Shown: in pieces, positions 7,932-14,509 of the stretch
How the letters are laid out: the number at the start of each line of letters is the position of its first letter
Numbering within the stretch: position 1 is the stretch's first letter
NCBI GenBank assembly: GCA_900769775.1
Contig: CAAGHT010000016.1
Coordinates: forward strand, 1 to 20,767
Source of the DNA: Clostridia bacterium
GTDB lineage: Bacteria > Bacillota > Clostridia > Oscillospirales > Acutalibacteraceae
Direction of reading: 5' to 3'
Length of the DNA: 20,767 bases
Program-made: the position numbers and the translations under genes
The notes under the pieces: model-generated
What the model was told of the DNA's origin: nothing
The model's database searches: none
The model's input: the letters and a program-made list of their open reading frames with translations, nothing else

Positions 7932-8825
7932 TTATTTCACCTCTTTTGCAAGTTCTGTCAGCCTACCCAGTCGGTGGCTGAGGCCTGAGCGCGTAATTTT
8001 ATTTCCCGAAATACGGCAAAGTTCCGAAAGAGATGCCTCGGGGTTTGCAAGGCGGAGAGCCGCCGCCTCTAAAAGCTCCTCGGGAAGGCTCTCAAGCTTT
8101 CCTCGCCTTTTAAGCTTTTTAATGGCTCTCGTTTGCTCAAAAGCCGCATCGGCACTCTTTAAAATGTTTCTTGTTTCGCAATTGTTTTTGCGGTTGATTT
8201 TATTTTTCATATCCTTATAAATTTTCACATTTATAAGGTTCAGAGTTTCATTTCCTGCGCCCATAAGTGTCAGGGCATCCTCAATCATAGTGCTGTCCTT
8301 AATATAGACAATGCTCTTGCCTGCCCTTTCGGTCAGCTTCGCCATAATTCCTCTCGAGCCGAGAAGCTCTGTGAAGGCTTCGGCATTTTCTCGCGCCATA
8401 AAGGAAAAATCAAGCCGATATTCCTTTTCAGGGTCGCTCATAGAACCGCCTGCCAGAAAAGCGCCGCGTACAAAAGCACCCACACTGCCGTCGGTTTTAA
8501 GTTCCTCCGTTTTAAGTATTATATCCTCACCCGATTTATATCCGAAACGGTAAAGCACCTTTTTACGGTCGGCCTCTGAGGCAACCGATACCGAAAAGGT
8601 AGGGCGGCTTGTCCCGCCCTCTTTAATATCGGGAATAATATCAAAGCACTTTCTGAAAAGGGCGCATAAATACTGTGCCGCATCACTGCTGCTCGTTTGA
8701 AAAAGTATTTTATTAAACGAAAAAGACCGACAGAGCATCAGCATTCCGAGGACTTCTGCCTCGGCGTGTCTGTCCGACGGTCTATTTTTGCAAAGTTGTT
8801 TTTTTACATCGGAAGTAAAGGACAC
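7932..8825 (-). CDS. whiA: WhiA family DNA-binding protein
   Basis: WhiA proteins combine a LAGLIDADG-endonuclease-like N-terminal fold without nuclease activity and a C-terminal helix-turn-helix. They regulate sporulation septation in Streptomyces and affect division and chromosome segregation in Bacillus. Visible here are the family stretches AFVRGAFLAGGSMSDPEKEY (about residues 117-136), NRKNNCETRNILKS and, at the C-terminus, PEASLSELCRISGNKITRSG leading into LSHRLGRL, the helix-turn-helix region. Length 297 is slightly short of the usual 310-325. The start is GTG with AGGTG directly upstream, eight bases after murB. The usual Firmicute neighbours rapZ and yvcK are missing between murB and whiA. 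Confidence 0.93.
   Translation of the reverse strand: MSFTSDVKKQLCKNRPSDRHAEAEVLGMLMLCRSFSFNKILFQTSSSDAAQYLCALFRKCFDIIPDIKEGGTSRPTFSVSVASEADRKKVLYRFGYKSGEDIILKTEELKTDGSVGAFVRGAFLAGGSMSDPEKEYRLDFSFMARENAEAFTELLGSRGIMAKLTERAGKSIVYIKDSTMIEDALTLMGAGNETLNLINVKIYKDMKNKINRKNNCETRNILKSADAAFEQTRAIKKLKRRGKLESLPEELLEAAALRLANPEASLSELCRISGNKITRSGLSHRLGRLTELAKEVK
7938..7943 (-). promoter_or_regulatory. ribosome binding site of dnaE inside whiA
   Basis: GAGGTG on the minus strand forms the last sense codons of whiA before its TAA and lies nine bases before the GTG of dnaE. It supports the GTG start and coupled translation. Confidence 0.75.
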
Positions 8826-8833
8826 TTTAACAC

Positions 8834-9724
8834 CTATTTTCCTATATAAATTACCTCGGTGCTGAGGGCAACTCCCTTTTTACAAAGCACCTCTTTTTTA
8901 ATCATCTCTATAAGAGTAAGCACATCCTTACAGGTGGCATTTTCGCGGTTTATAACAAAGCCTGCGTGCTTTCGGCTTACCTCGGCACCGCCGAAGGAAA
9001 GGCCTTTAAGTCCGCACTCATCAATCAGAGCCGCCGCATAGTAGCCCTCGGGGCGCTTAAAGGTTGAGCCTGCGCTCGGGAAATCTAGAGGCTGAGAGGT
9101 TTTGCGCTTGCTCATAAGGGTTTCCATTCTTTCGGAAATTTCTGCCTTATCTCCCTTTGAAAGCTCAAAAACTACCCCTGTGATTATTTCATTCTTACCC
9201 GAATAAACGCTGTGACGGTAGGAAAGCTCAAGCTCTGTGACAGCTCTCTCGTACAGCTTGTCGTCACTAACACTCTTTGCCGAAGCGACAACCTGACTCA
9301 TCTCTCCACCGTAGGCGCCCGCGTTCATATAAAGGGCTCCGCCGACGCTGCCGGGAATTCCGTAAGCAAATTCGAGACCTGTGAGCTCACTGTTTTTTGC
9401 AAATATGCAAACTGCCGTAAGCGAAGCGCCTGCCGCCGCAAAAAGATGAGTTTCATCGAGAAGCTTTATCTCATTCATTTTAAGAGTTGAAAGAACAATT
9501 CCCTCAATTCCCTCATCCGACACAAGCAGATTACTGCCGTTGCCGATAACGGTCAGCGGGATATCATTTGCCTTTGCGGCATTTATAACCGACAAAAGCT
9601 CGCTCTCACTTTTAGGCTCGACAAAATACTCCGCCGCTCCTCCGATTTTAAAGGAGGTGTGGGCAGACATAGGCTCATTCTTTTTGAAATTAACTTTTAT
9701 CTCTTCGAGTATCTTATCGGTCAT
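8834..9724 (-). CDS. murB: UDP-N-acetylenolpyruvoylglucosamine reductase
   Basis: FAD enzyme that reduces UDP-GlcNAc-enolpyruvate with NADPH to UDP-MurNAc, the second committed step of peptidoglycan synthesis in the cytoplasm. FAD-binding stretches are GNGSNLLVSDEG (61-72) and GLEFAYGIPGSVGGA with LYMNAGAYGGE (116-141). Probable catalytic residues are R170 in SYRHS, S220 in SAGSTFKRP and E290 in STEVIYIG. At 296 residues, with no long insertion, it fits the short type II MurB of Gram-positive bacteria. The ATG has TTGGAGC five bases upstream. It follows hprK by 21 bases and is co-transcribed with it. Confidence 0.95.
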   Translation of the reverse strand: MTDKILEEIKVNFKKNEPMSAHTSFKIGGAAEYFVEPKSESELLSVINAAKANDIPLTVIGNGSNLLVSDEGIEGIVLSTLKMNEIKLLDETHLFAAAGASLTAVCIFAKNSELTGLEFAYGIPGSVGGALYMNAGAYGGEMSQVVASAKSVSDDKLYERAVTELELSYRHSVYSGKNEIITGVVFELSKGDKAEISERMETLMSKRKTSQPLDFPSAGSTFKRPEGYYAAALIDECGLKGLSFGGAEVSRKHAGFVINRENATCKDVLTLIEMIKKEVLCKKGVALSTEVIYIGK

Positions 9725-9745
9725 AATAGCTCCAAATAATATTTT

Positions 9746-10705
9746 TTAGAAGGGCTCTATTTCAGTATCCTTCTTCTCAGGCACTTCCCCTGCCATACCA
9801 AGTCTGGAGAGGAGGTCTGCCGCAGCGTTATAGCCAAGCTTCTTCTGGCGGTTGTTCATTGCCGCAACCTCTATGATAACGGCAAGATTTCTACCCGGCT
9901 TTACAGGTATTGTAACCGAGGGAATCTCCATTCCGAGTATTTCGGTGGTCTGCTCCTCAAGTCCCATTCTGTCGTAAACCTTTTCAGAATCCCAAGGCTC
10001 AATATTTATTACAAAGTCAATCTTCTCGGTAAGCTTAACTGCACCTACACCGAAGATTCTCGATACATTTACAATACCGATGCCGCGAAGCTCAATAAAG
10101 TGGCGGATGTTGCTCGGCGCGGCACCAACAAGCGATTTGCTAGAAACGCGCCTGATTTCAACAGCGTCATCGGCAATCAGTCTGTGTCCGCGCTTAACAA
10201 GCTCGATTGCCGTTTCACTCTTACCGACACCGCTCTCGCCGAGAATAAGTATTCCCTCGCCGTATACCTCGATAAGTACACCGTGGCGGGTAATTCGGGG
10301 TGCAAGGCTGAGGTTTAAAAAGGCGATAATCTGCGCCATAAAGGCAGAGGTAGCTTCATCGGTGCGAAGAAGCGGAACACCGTATTTTTCGGCCGCCTCG
10401 AAAAAGCCCTCAAGAGTAAGGCCTCTTGACAGAATGACTGCCGCAGGCTTTTTTGAGAAGAATTCATCAATATTTGCAAAGTATTCCTCTACTTTAAAAT
10501 GCTTGATATAGCTTTCTTCACTTCTGCCGATAATCTGAATGCGGGTATTATCGAAAAATTCGTAATATCCGCCAAGCTGAAGACCGGGGCGGTTAATATC
10601 GTTATTAGTGATAAGTATTTCCTCCGGCTCTGCGGGAAGATAAATGGTTTCAAGAGAAAATTCCTTTATAATTCTTGCAAGATCAACAGAATACTCTGCC
10701 GGCAT
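9746..10705 (-). CDS. hprK: HPr kinase/phosphorylase
   Basis: Bifunctional enzyme that phosphorylates HPr (and Crh where present) on Ser46 with ATP or PPi and reverses this with phosphate, the sensor step of carbon catabolite repression in Firmicutes. The motifs are HGVLIEVYGEGILILGESGV with GKSE (Walker A G156-S163), HRLIADDAVEI, the family signature IELRGIGIVNVSRIFG and the C-terminal PVKPGRN loop. I place the start at ATG 10705 (319 residues) rather than GTG 10711, because the ribosome site AAAGAGGTG at 10711-10719 overlaps the GTG and is five bases from the ATG. It is the first gene of the murB-whiA-dnaE-pfkA cluster and has its own promoter. Its presence implies an HPr elsewhere in the genome. 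Confidence 0.94.
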   Translation of the reverse strand: MPAEYSVDLARIIKEFSLETIYLPAEPEEILITNNDINRPGLQLGGYYEFFDNTRIQIIGRSEESYIKHFKVEEYFANIDEFFSKKPAAVILSRGLTLEGFFEAAEKYGVPLLRTDEATSAFMAQIIAFLNLSLAPRITRHGVLIEVYGEGILILGESGVGKSETAIELVKRGHRLIADDAVEIRRVSSKSLVGAAPSNIRHFIELRGIGIVNVSRIFGVGAVKLTEKIDFVINIEPWDSEKVYDRMGLEEQTTEILGMEIPSVTIPVKPGRNLAVIIEVAAMNNRQKKLGYNAAADLLSRLGMAGEVPEKKDTEIEPF

Positions 10706-10710
10706 AAGCA

Positions 10711-10719
10711 CACCTCTTT
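10711..10719 (-). promoter_or_regulatory. ribosome binding site deciding the hprK start
   Basis: AAAGAGGTG on the minus strand leaves a five-base spacer to ATG 10705. It overlaps the alternative GTG at 10711, which is therefore an unlikely start. Confidence 0.7.
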
Positions 10720-10739
10720 AAAATATATTTATTGAATCT

Positions 10740-10767
10740 ATTATATATTATATCCGTGTAAAATCAA
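10740..10767 (-). promoter_or_regulatory. promoter of the hprK-murB-whiA-dnaE cluster
   Basis: On the minus strand TTGATT (10767-10762) and TATAAT (10745-10740) are 16 bases apart, predicting a leader of about 28 bases. No terminator is visible between the upstream membrane-protein gene and this promoter, so read-through is possible. Confidence 0.65.
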
Positions 10768-10774
10768 ATTTTTT

Positions 10775-12055
10775 TTATTTTTGTGGAGCTTCGACTCTTT
10801 TAAACTCTCCGCCGTAATCATAACTGCTCACAATATCAGTTTTGGGGTCATAGTAAAGCTCTATGCTGCTTCTGTCTACCAAAAGGCTTACCTCGGGGTC
10901 ATCGAACTTTGCATAAATCTCAAAGGTTCCCTCTTCTGTGGTGACAACCTCTCCCTTAAAGGTGCTTTCGTGAATAAGTCCGTTGGCATCTGAAAGGCTG
11001 TAATAACCGACCGCTTCTTCCAGTGTAAGCTTATCGAAGCGTACAACGAGCTGTCTCTTATTATCGCCTAAAAGAACGAGCGCCCTACCCTCGCCCTCCC
11101 AGGTGCCGCTGACATCCATTGCGATAAGGGTTTTGCTTTCGCCTTGACCGCCAAGACGCCACTCTTTTTTATAGGGGTTATATTTGTATTCTGCCGTCAT
11201 CCGCACCTTGTAGGTAAACTCGCCGTCAACCGCAACAAAATTATACACATCGGTGTAGGTTTCGTTAAATTCACCAAACTCGCCGCCCTCGGAATTTTTA
11301 ATATCCTCTTCGGTCAGAATATATCCGCCGACATAAGATTCAATTGGAATTTTAAAGGGATCAAAGCTCTCCTTAGCGGCGCGAGAGGCAACATTCACCT
11401 GAATTATCTGAGCAATTATTCCGATAATAAGAACTGCTACTACTGCAAGGATGATTATAAGGTCCTGCACTCCCTGACGCTCGAAAACCTTGGCAACATA
11501 CTCGCGAGACTGCTCGTTATTACTCACGATGCCGTTCTTTTTAAAACGGCTGAGCACAGAAATTGAAAGTATGAGATTTCGAATATCTCCAAGGATAGGG
11601 GGAACTACAATTGAACCGGTTAATATATATCCAACAAGTGTCGGCAAAAAGGCATAGCTCGGAAGCCACTTATCCAAGAGCCAACCGAGGCCATAGATAA
11701 TTCCGAAAAGAAGCGCCACACCAACAATTATTCCGAACCAGCCCATAGAGCTTACGAAATAATCTCCAAGGTCATTTGCATAAAGAACCTTATGCTTAGA
11801 AAATCTACGGAAAAAGGGTCTTACGAAAAAGAATATTGAAAGCCCCAAAAGTATTCCGAGAGGGTCGAGCCCGAAAATCCACACACAAAGAGCCGTAACA
11901 CCTACTATTATGATCAGGTCAACTATTGTTGAAATAAGTATGGTTACAGCGTTTGATATAAAGTCATCCGCACCCTCAATAATAAGCTCCCGCTCGGCCG
12001 CTTCTTCGGCGGCTCGTTCAAGCTCATTATAGGCTTCAAGCGGAACATTAGCCAT
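10775..12055 (-). CDS. unrecognised membrane protein with beta-rich C-terminal domain
   Basis: I do not recognise the family. The 426 residues start with an acidic amphipathic helix (about 6-30). About five hydrophobic segments follow, near 34-62, 64-80, 106-126, 134-155 and 197-219, with a basic loop FFRRFSKHK at 81-89. The last ~200 residues are hydrophilic and probably beta-rich, with GTWEGEGRALVLLG (317-330), KLTLEEAVGYY and a Tyr-rich end. The alternation and GTWxG motif resemble small beta-barrel or lipocalin-like modules, but this is only a resemblance. ATG 12055 has GAGGAGA upstream. It has its own strong promoter and stands alone before the hprK cluster. No catalytic motif is visible. 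Confidence 0.8.
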   Translation of the reverse strand: MANVPLEAYNELERAAEEAAERELIIEGADDFISNAVTILISTIVDLIIIVGVTALCVWIFGLDPLGILLGLSIFFFVRPFFRRFSKHKVLYANDLGDYFVSSMGWFGIIVGVALLFGIIYGLGWLLDKWLPSYAFLPTLVGYILTGSIVVPPILGDIRNLILSISVLSRFKKNGIVSNNEQSREYVAKVFERQGVQDLIIILAVVAVLIIGIIAQIIQVNVASRAAKESFDPFKIPIESYVGGYILTEEDIKNSEGGEFGEFNETYTDVYNFVAVDGEFTYKVRMTAEYKYNPYKKEWRLGGQGESKTLIAMDVSGTWEGEGRALVLLGDNKRQLVVRFDKLTLEEAVGYYSLSDANGLIHESTFKGEVVTTEEGTFEIYAKFDDPEVSLLVDRSSIELYYDPKTDIVSSYDYGGEFKRVEAPQK

Positions 12056-12088
12056 ATCAATCTCTCCTCATCATGATAATATATAAAT

Positions 12089-12117
12089 ATAATACCCTCA
12101 TCAGCAATATTTGTCAA
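12089..12117 (-). promoter_or_regulatory. strong promoter of the membrane-protein gene
   Basis: On the minus strand a perfect TTGACA (12117-12112) and TATTAT (12094-12089) are 17 bases apart, giving a leader of about 28 bases before the ATG at 12055. Confidence 0.8.
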
Positions 12118-12165
12118 CAAAAGTGAAAAACTATCCATCTTGTTTTGATTTTTGGTAGGTTGCTA

Positions 12166-12194
12166 TTGCAAAAACCTGATATTTGGGTTATAAT
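12166..12194 (+). promoter_or_regulatory. promoter of ychF
   Basis: TTGCAA (12166-12171) and TATAAT (12189-12194) are 17 bases apart. It is divergent to the promoter at 12089-12117. Confidence 0.8.
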
Positions 12195-12195
12195 G

Positions 12196-12211
12196 TGACA
12201 TAATATTGTCA
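12196..12211 (+). promoter_or_regulatory. inverted repeat at the ychF transcription start, possible operator
   Basis: TGACA-N6-TGTCA is a perfect five-base dyad centred a few bases after the expected transcription start. The related TTGTCAACA word recurs at 12111-12119, covering the -35 box of the divergent gene. Its regulatory role is inferred from position only. Confidence 0.35.
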
Positions 12212-12229
12212 ACATAAGGAGTATTTAAA

Positions 12230-13327
12230 ATGAAACTCGGTATTGTAGGCCTTCCGAATGTCGGAAAGTCGACCCTTTTTAACGCAATTACAAACGCAGG
12301 TGCACAAAGCGCTAACTACCCTTTTTGCACCATTGAGCCGAATGTAGGTATGGTAGCCGTTCCCGATGAGCGACTTATTGCTCTTCGCGATATGTATAAC
12401 CCCGTTAAATTTACACCTGCCGTTATCGAATTTGTTGATATTGCAGGACTTGTTAAGGGCGCTTCAAAGGGCGAGGGTCTTGGAAATAAGTTCCTTTCCC
12501 ATATCCGCGAGGTAGATGCCATCGTTCATGTTGTTCGCTGCTTTGAATCTACCGATATTATCCATGTTGAGGGCTCGGTTGACCCTGCAAGAGATATTGA
12601 AACAATCAATCTCGAGCTTATCTTCTCGGATATGGAAATGGTTCAGAGAAGGCTTGATAAGTCTTCAAAGGCACTGAAAGGTGATAAGTCACTTCAGGGC
12701 GAGGTGGACTTTTTAAAGAGACTGCTCGACTCTCTTGAACAGGGCATTCCTGCTCGAGCAGTAACACCTGCCGACGACACCGAAAAAGAGGTTCTTGCAA
12801 CAACCGCTCTCCTCTCCTTAAAGCCGGTCATTTACGCCTGCAATATGAGTGAGGATGATTTCGTAAACGGAATTGAGGCAAATGCAAATTATCAGAAGGT
12901 AAAGGCAATTGCCGCCGCTGAGGGTGCTGAAACACTGCCCATCTGTGCTTCTATGGAGGCTGAGATTTCGAGCCTTGAGGAGGAAGAGAAGATTATGTTC
13001 CTCTCCGACCTTGGACTTGAGCAGTCGGGACTTGACCGTCTTATTAAAACCTGCTATTCCCTGCTTGGACTTATCTCATATCTTACCGCAGGACAGCCCG
13101 AGGTTCGTGCCTGGACAATTACTCGCGGCACAAAGGCTCCTCAGGCGGCAGGAAAGATTCACTCCGACTTTGAGCGCGGCTTTATCCGCGCAGAGGTTGT
13201 TTCCTTCAAGGACCTTATGGACTGCGGAAGTATGGTTGCCGCAAAAGAAAAAGGTCTTGTTCGAAGCGAAGGCAAGGAATATATTATGCAGGATGGGGAC
13301 ATAGTATTATTCAGATTTAATGTTTAA
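12230..13327 (+). CDS. ychF: Obg-like ATPase YchF
   Basis: TRAFAC-class P-loop ATPase of the Obg family that associates with ribosomes; its cellular role concerns translation and stress response but is not fully settled. Visible are Walker A GLPNVGKST (7-15), the switch region with DIAGLVKGASKGEGLGNKFL, and NMSE at 205-208 in place of NKxD. That last change is known to shift YchF to ATP. A coiled-coil section and a C-terminal TGS domain ending in DGDIVLFRFNV follow. The 365 residues are normal. ATG 12230 has AAGGAG eight bases upstream. It is the first gene of a three-gene + strand group. Confidence 0.96.
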   Translation: MKLGIVGLPNVGKSTLFNAITNAGAQSANYPFCTIEPNVGMVAVPDERLIALRDMYNPVKFTPAVIEFVDIAGLVKGASKGEGLGNKFLSHIREVDAIVHVVRCFESTDIIHVEGSVDPARDIETINLELIFSDMEMVQRRLDKSSKALKGDKSLQGEVDFLKRLLDSLEQGIPARAVTPADDTEKEVLATTALLSLKPVIYACNMSEDDFVNGIEANANYQKVKAIAAAEGAETLPICASMEAEISSLEEEEKIMFLSDLGLEQSGLDRLIKTCYSLLGLISYLTAGQPEVRAWTITRGTKAPQAAGKIHSDFERGFIRAEVVSFKDLMDCGSMVAAKEKGLVRSEGKEYIMQDGDIVLFRFNV

Positions 13328-13338
13328 AGGAGAGTTTT

Positions 13339-14028
13339 ATGTTCCCCTATTTCTTTGTGGATTATTGGTATATCGTGCTTGTTATGCCAACCGTAATTTT
13401 AGGCTTTTGGGCATCTCATAGGGTTAAGTCAACCTTTGCGAAATACTCCGAGGTTTATTCAGCTCTCTCGGGCGCCGAAGCCGCAAGGCGCGTCCTCGAG
13501 GCAAACGGCGTTTTTGATGTTCAGATTGAAAGGGTTTCGGGTAATCTTACCGACCATTTCGACCCCCGGACAAATGTTATCCGCCTTTCAGATTCGGTTT
13601 ATGACAGCCGCTCGGTTGCCGCAGTCGGTGTTGCCGCTCACGAGGCGGGTCACGCCGTTCAGTATGCTGAGAATTATGCTCCTATAAAGATTCGAAACAG
13701 CATTGTTCCTGTTGTGAATTTCGGCAGCAGTATTTCTTGGTTTGTCCTTATTTTCGGTCTTTTTATGGGCTATGAGCCACTCCTTTGGGTCGGCATTGCG
13801 CTTTTCAGTCTCACCACCGTTTTCCACCTCATTACCCTACCTGTTGAGCTTAACGCCTCGCGCAGAGCAATGGAGGCAATAAGGGACGGAAATCTTCTTT
13901 TAGGAGATGAGGCAGACGGTGCAAGAAGAGTGCTTTCGGCCGCCGCCATGACCTATGTTGCAGCACTGCTCACCTCTCTCGCGAGCCTGCTCAGAGTTAT
14001 TATGATTTTTGGCAGAAGACGCGATTAA
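13339..14028 (+). CDS. yugP: YugP-family membrane zinc metallopeptidase
   Basis: Predicted membrane-bound neutral zinc protease whose substrate is unknown in the family. The zinc motif HEAGH lies at H101-H105, with a probable third ligand E170 in PVELNASRRA, a family-typical sequence. Hydrophobic segments lie near residues 3-22, 118-160 (two helices) and 198-222. Length 229 equals the family norm. ATG 13339 has AAAGGAGAG starting within the ychF stop region, so it is co-transcribed with ychF 11 bases downstream. The family is clear; the physiological target is not. Confidence 0.92.
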   Translation: MFPYFFVDYWYIVLVMPTVILGFWASHRVKSTFAKYSEVYSALSGAEAARRVLEANGVFDVQIERVSGNLTDHFDPRTNVIRLSDSVYDSRSVAAVGVAAHEAGHAVQYAENYAPIKIRNSIVPVVNFGSSISWFVLIFGLFMGYEPLLWVGIALFSLTTVFHLITLPVELNASRRAMEAIRDGNLLLGDEADGARRVLSAAAMTYVAALLTSLASLLRVIMIFGRRRD

Positions 14029-14452
14029 AACTAAATTTTCGGGCACACTAATTCGGGTGATAAATTTGTGTAGTTTTATTACATTCGGATTAGGTGCCTT
14101 TTCTTATGCACTGATAGAAATTTTGTGGCGCGGACATACCCATTGGAGCATGATGATTGCAGGGGGGCTCTGCTTTTTATCCTTTGCAAAAATAGCTGAA
14201 AGCTGTAAGAGACTCTGGCATAAATGCCTGCTCGGCAGCCTTGCAGTAACCGTGATAGAGTTTATTTTCGGACTGATTTTTAATATTATTCTCAAAAAGG
14301 GAGTATGGGATTACAGTGACAAGCCCTTTAATCTGTTCGGGCAGATTTGTCTGCTTTTTTCGCTCTATTGGGCACTGCTCGGTATTATCGGAATTCCGAT
14401 TGCAGGGAAAGTAAAAAAGGCACTTAAAAACAAAAATCTCCGCATCGGATGA
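14009..14452 (+). CDS. CmpB-like membrane protein (putative ABC-transporter type IV family)
   Basis: A 147-residue protein with four hydrophobic segments (about 14-36, 43-59, 68-90 and 106-130). It carries LIEILWRGHTHWSMMIAGGL (36-55), ITxIEF-like VIEFIFGLIFN and WDYSDKPFNLFGQICLLFSL. These match what I recall of the small membrane family named ABC_trans_CmpB (PF06541), whose transport role is unproven. The start is uncertain: TTG 14009 overlaps the previous gene by 20 bases and lacks a strong ribosome site. GTG 14057 is an in-frame alternative, but it has no ribosome site either. Translation is probably coupled to the metallopeptidase gene. Confidence 0.78.
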   Translation: MAEDAIKTKFSGTLIRVINLCSFITFGLGAFSYALIEILWRGHTHWSMMIAGGLCFLSFAKIAESCKRLWHKCLLGSLAVTVIEFIFGLIFNIILKKGVWDYSDKPFNLFGQICLLFSLYWALLGIIGIPIAGKVKKALKNKNLRIG

Positions 14453-14471
14453 TACCATTTTCCTTTTCCCT

Positions 14472-14509
14472 AACAAAATAGAGAGTGGCTTGCCACTCTC
14501 TATTTTGTT
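14472..14509. terminator. bidirectional terminator between convergent genes
   Basis: A perfect 18-base inverted repeat (14472-14489 with 14492-14509) around TT, with core GAGAGTGGC / GCCACTCTC and A/T-rich flanks giving T runs on both strands. Its right arm contains the last codons and stop of the ABC exporter gene, whose coding end is at 14500. Confidence 0.9.

Noticed and set aside
10706..10711. A GTG start for hprK at 10711
   Set aside because: The ribosome site overlaps this codon; ATG 10705 has correct spacing.
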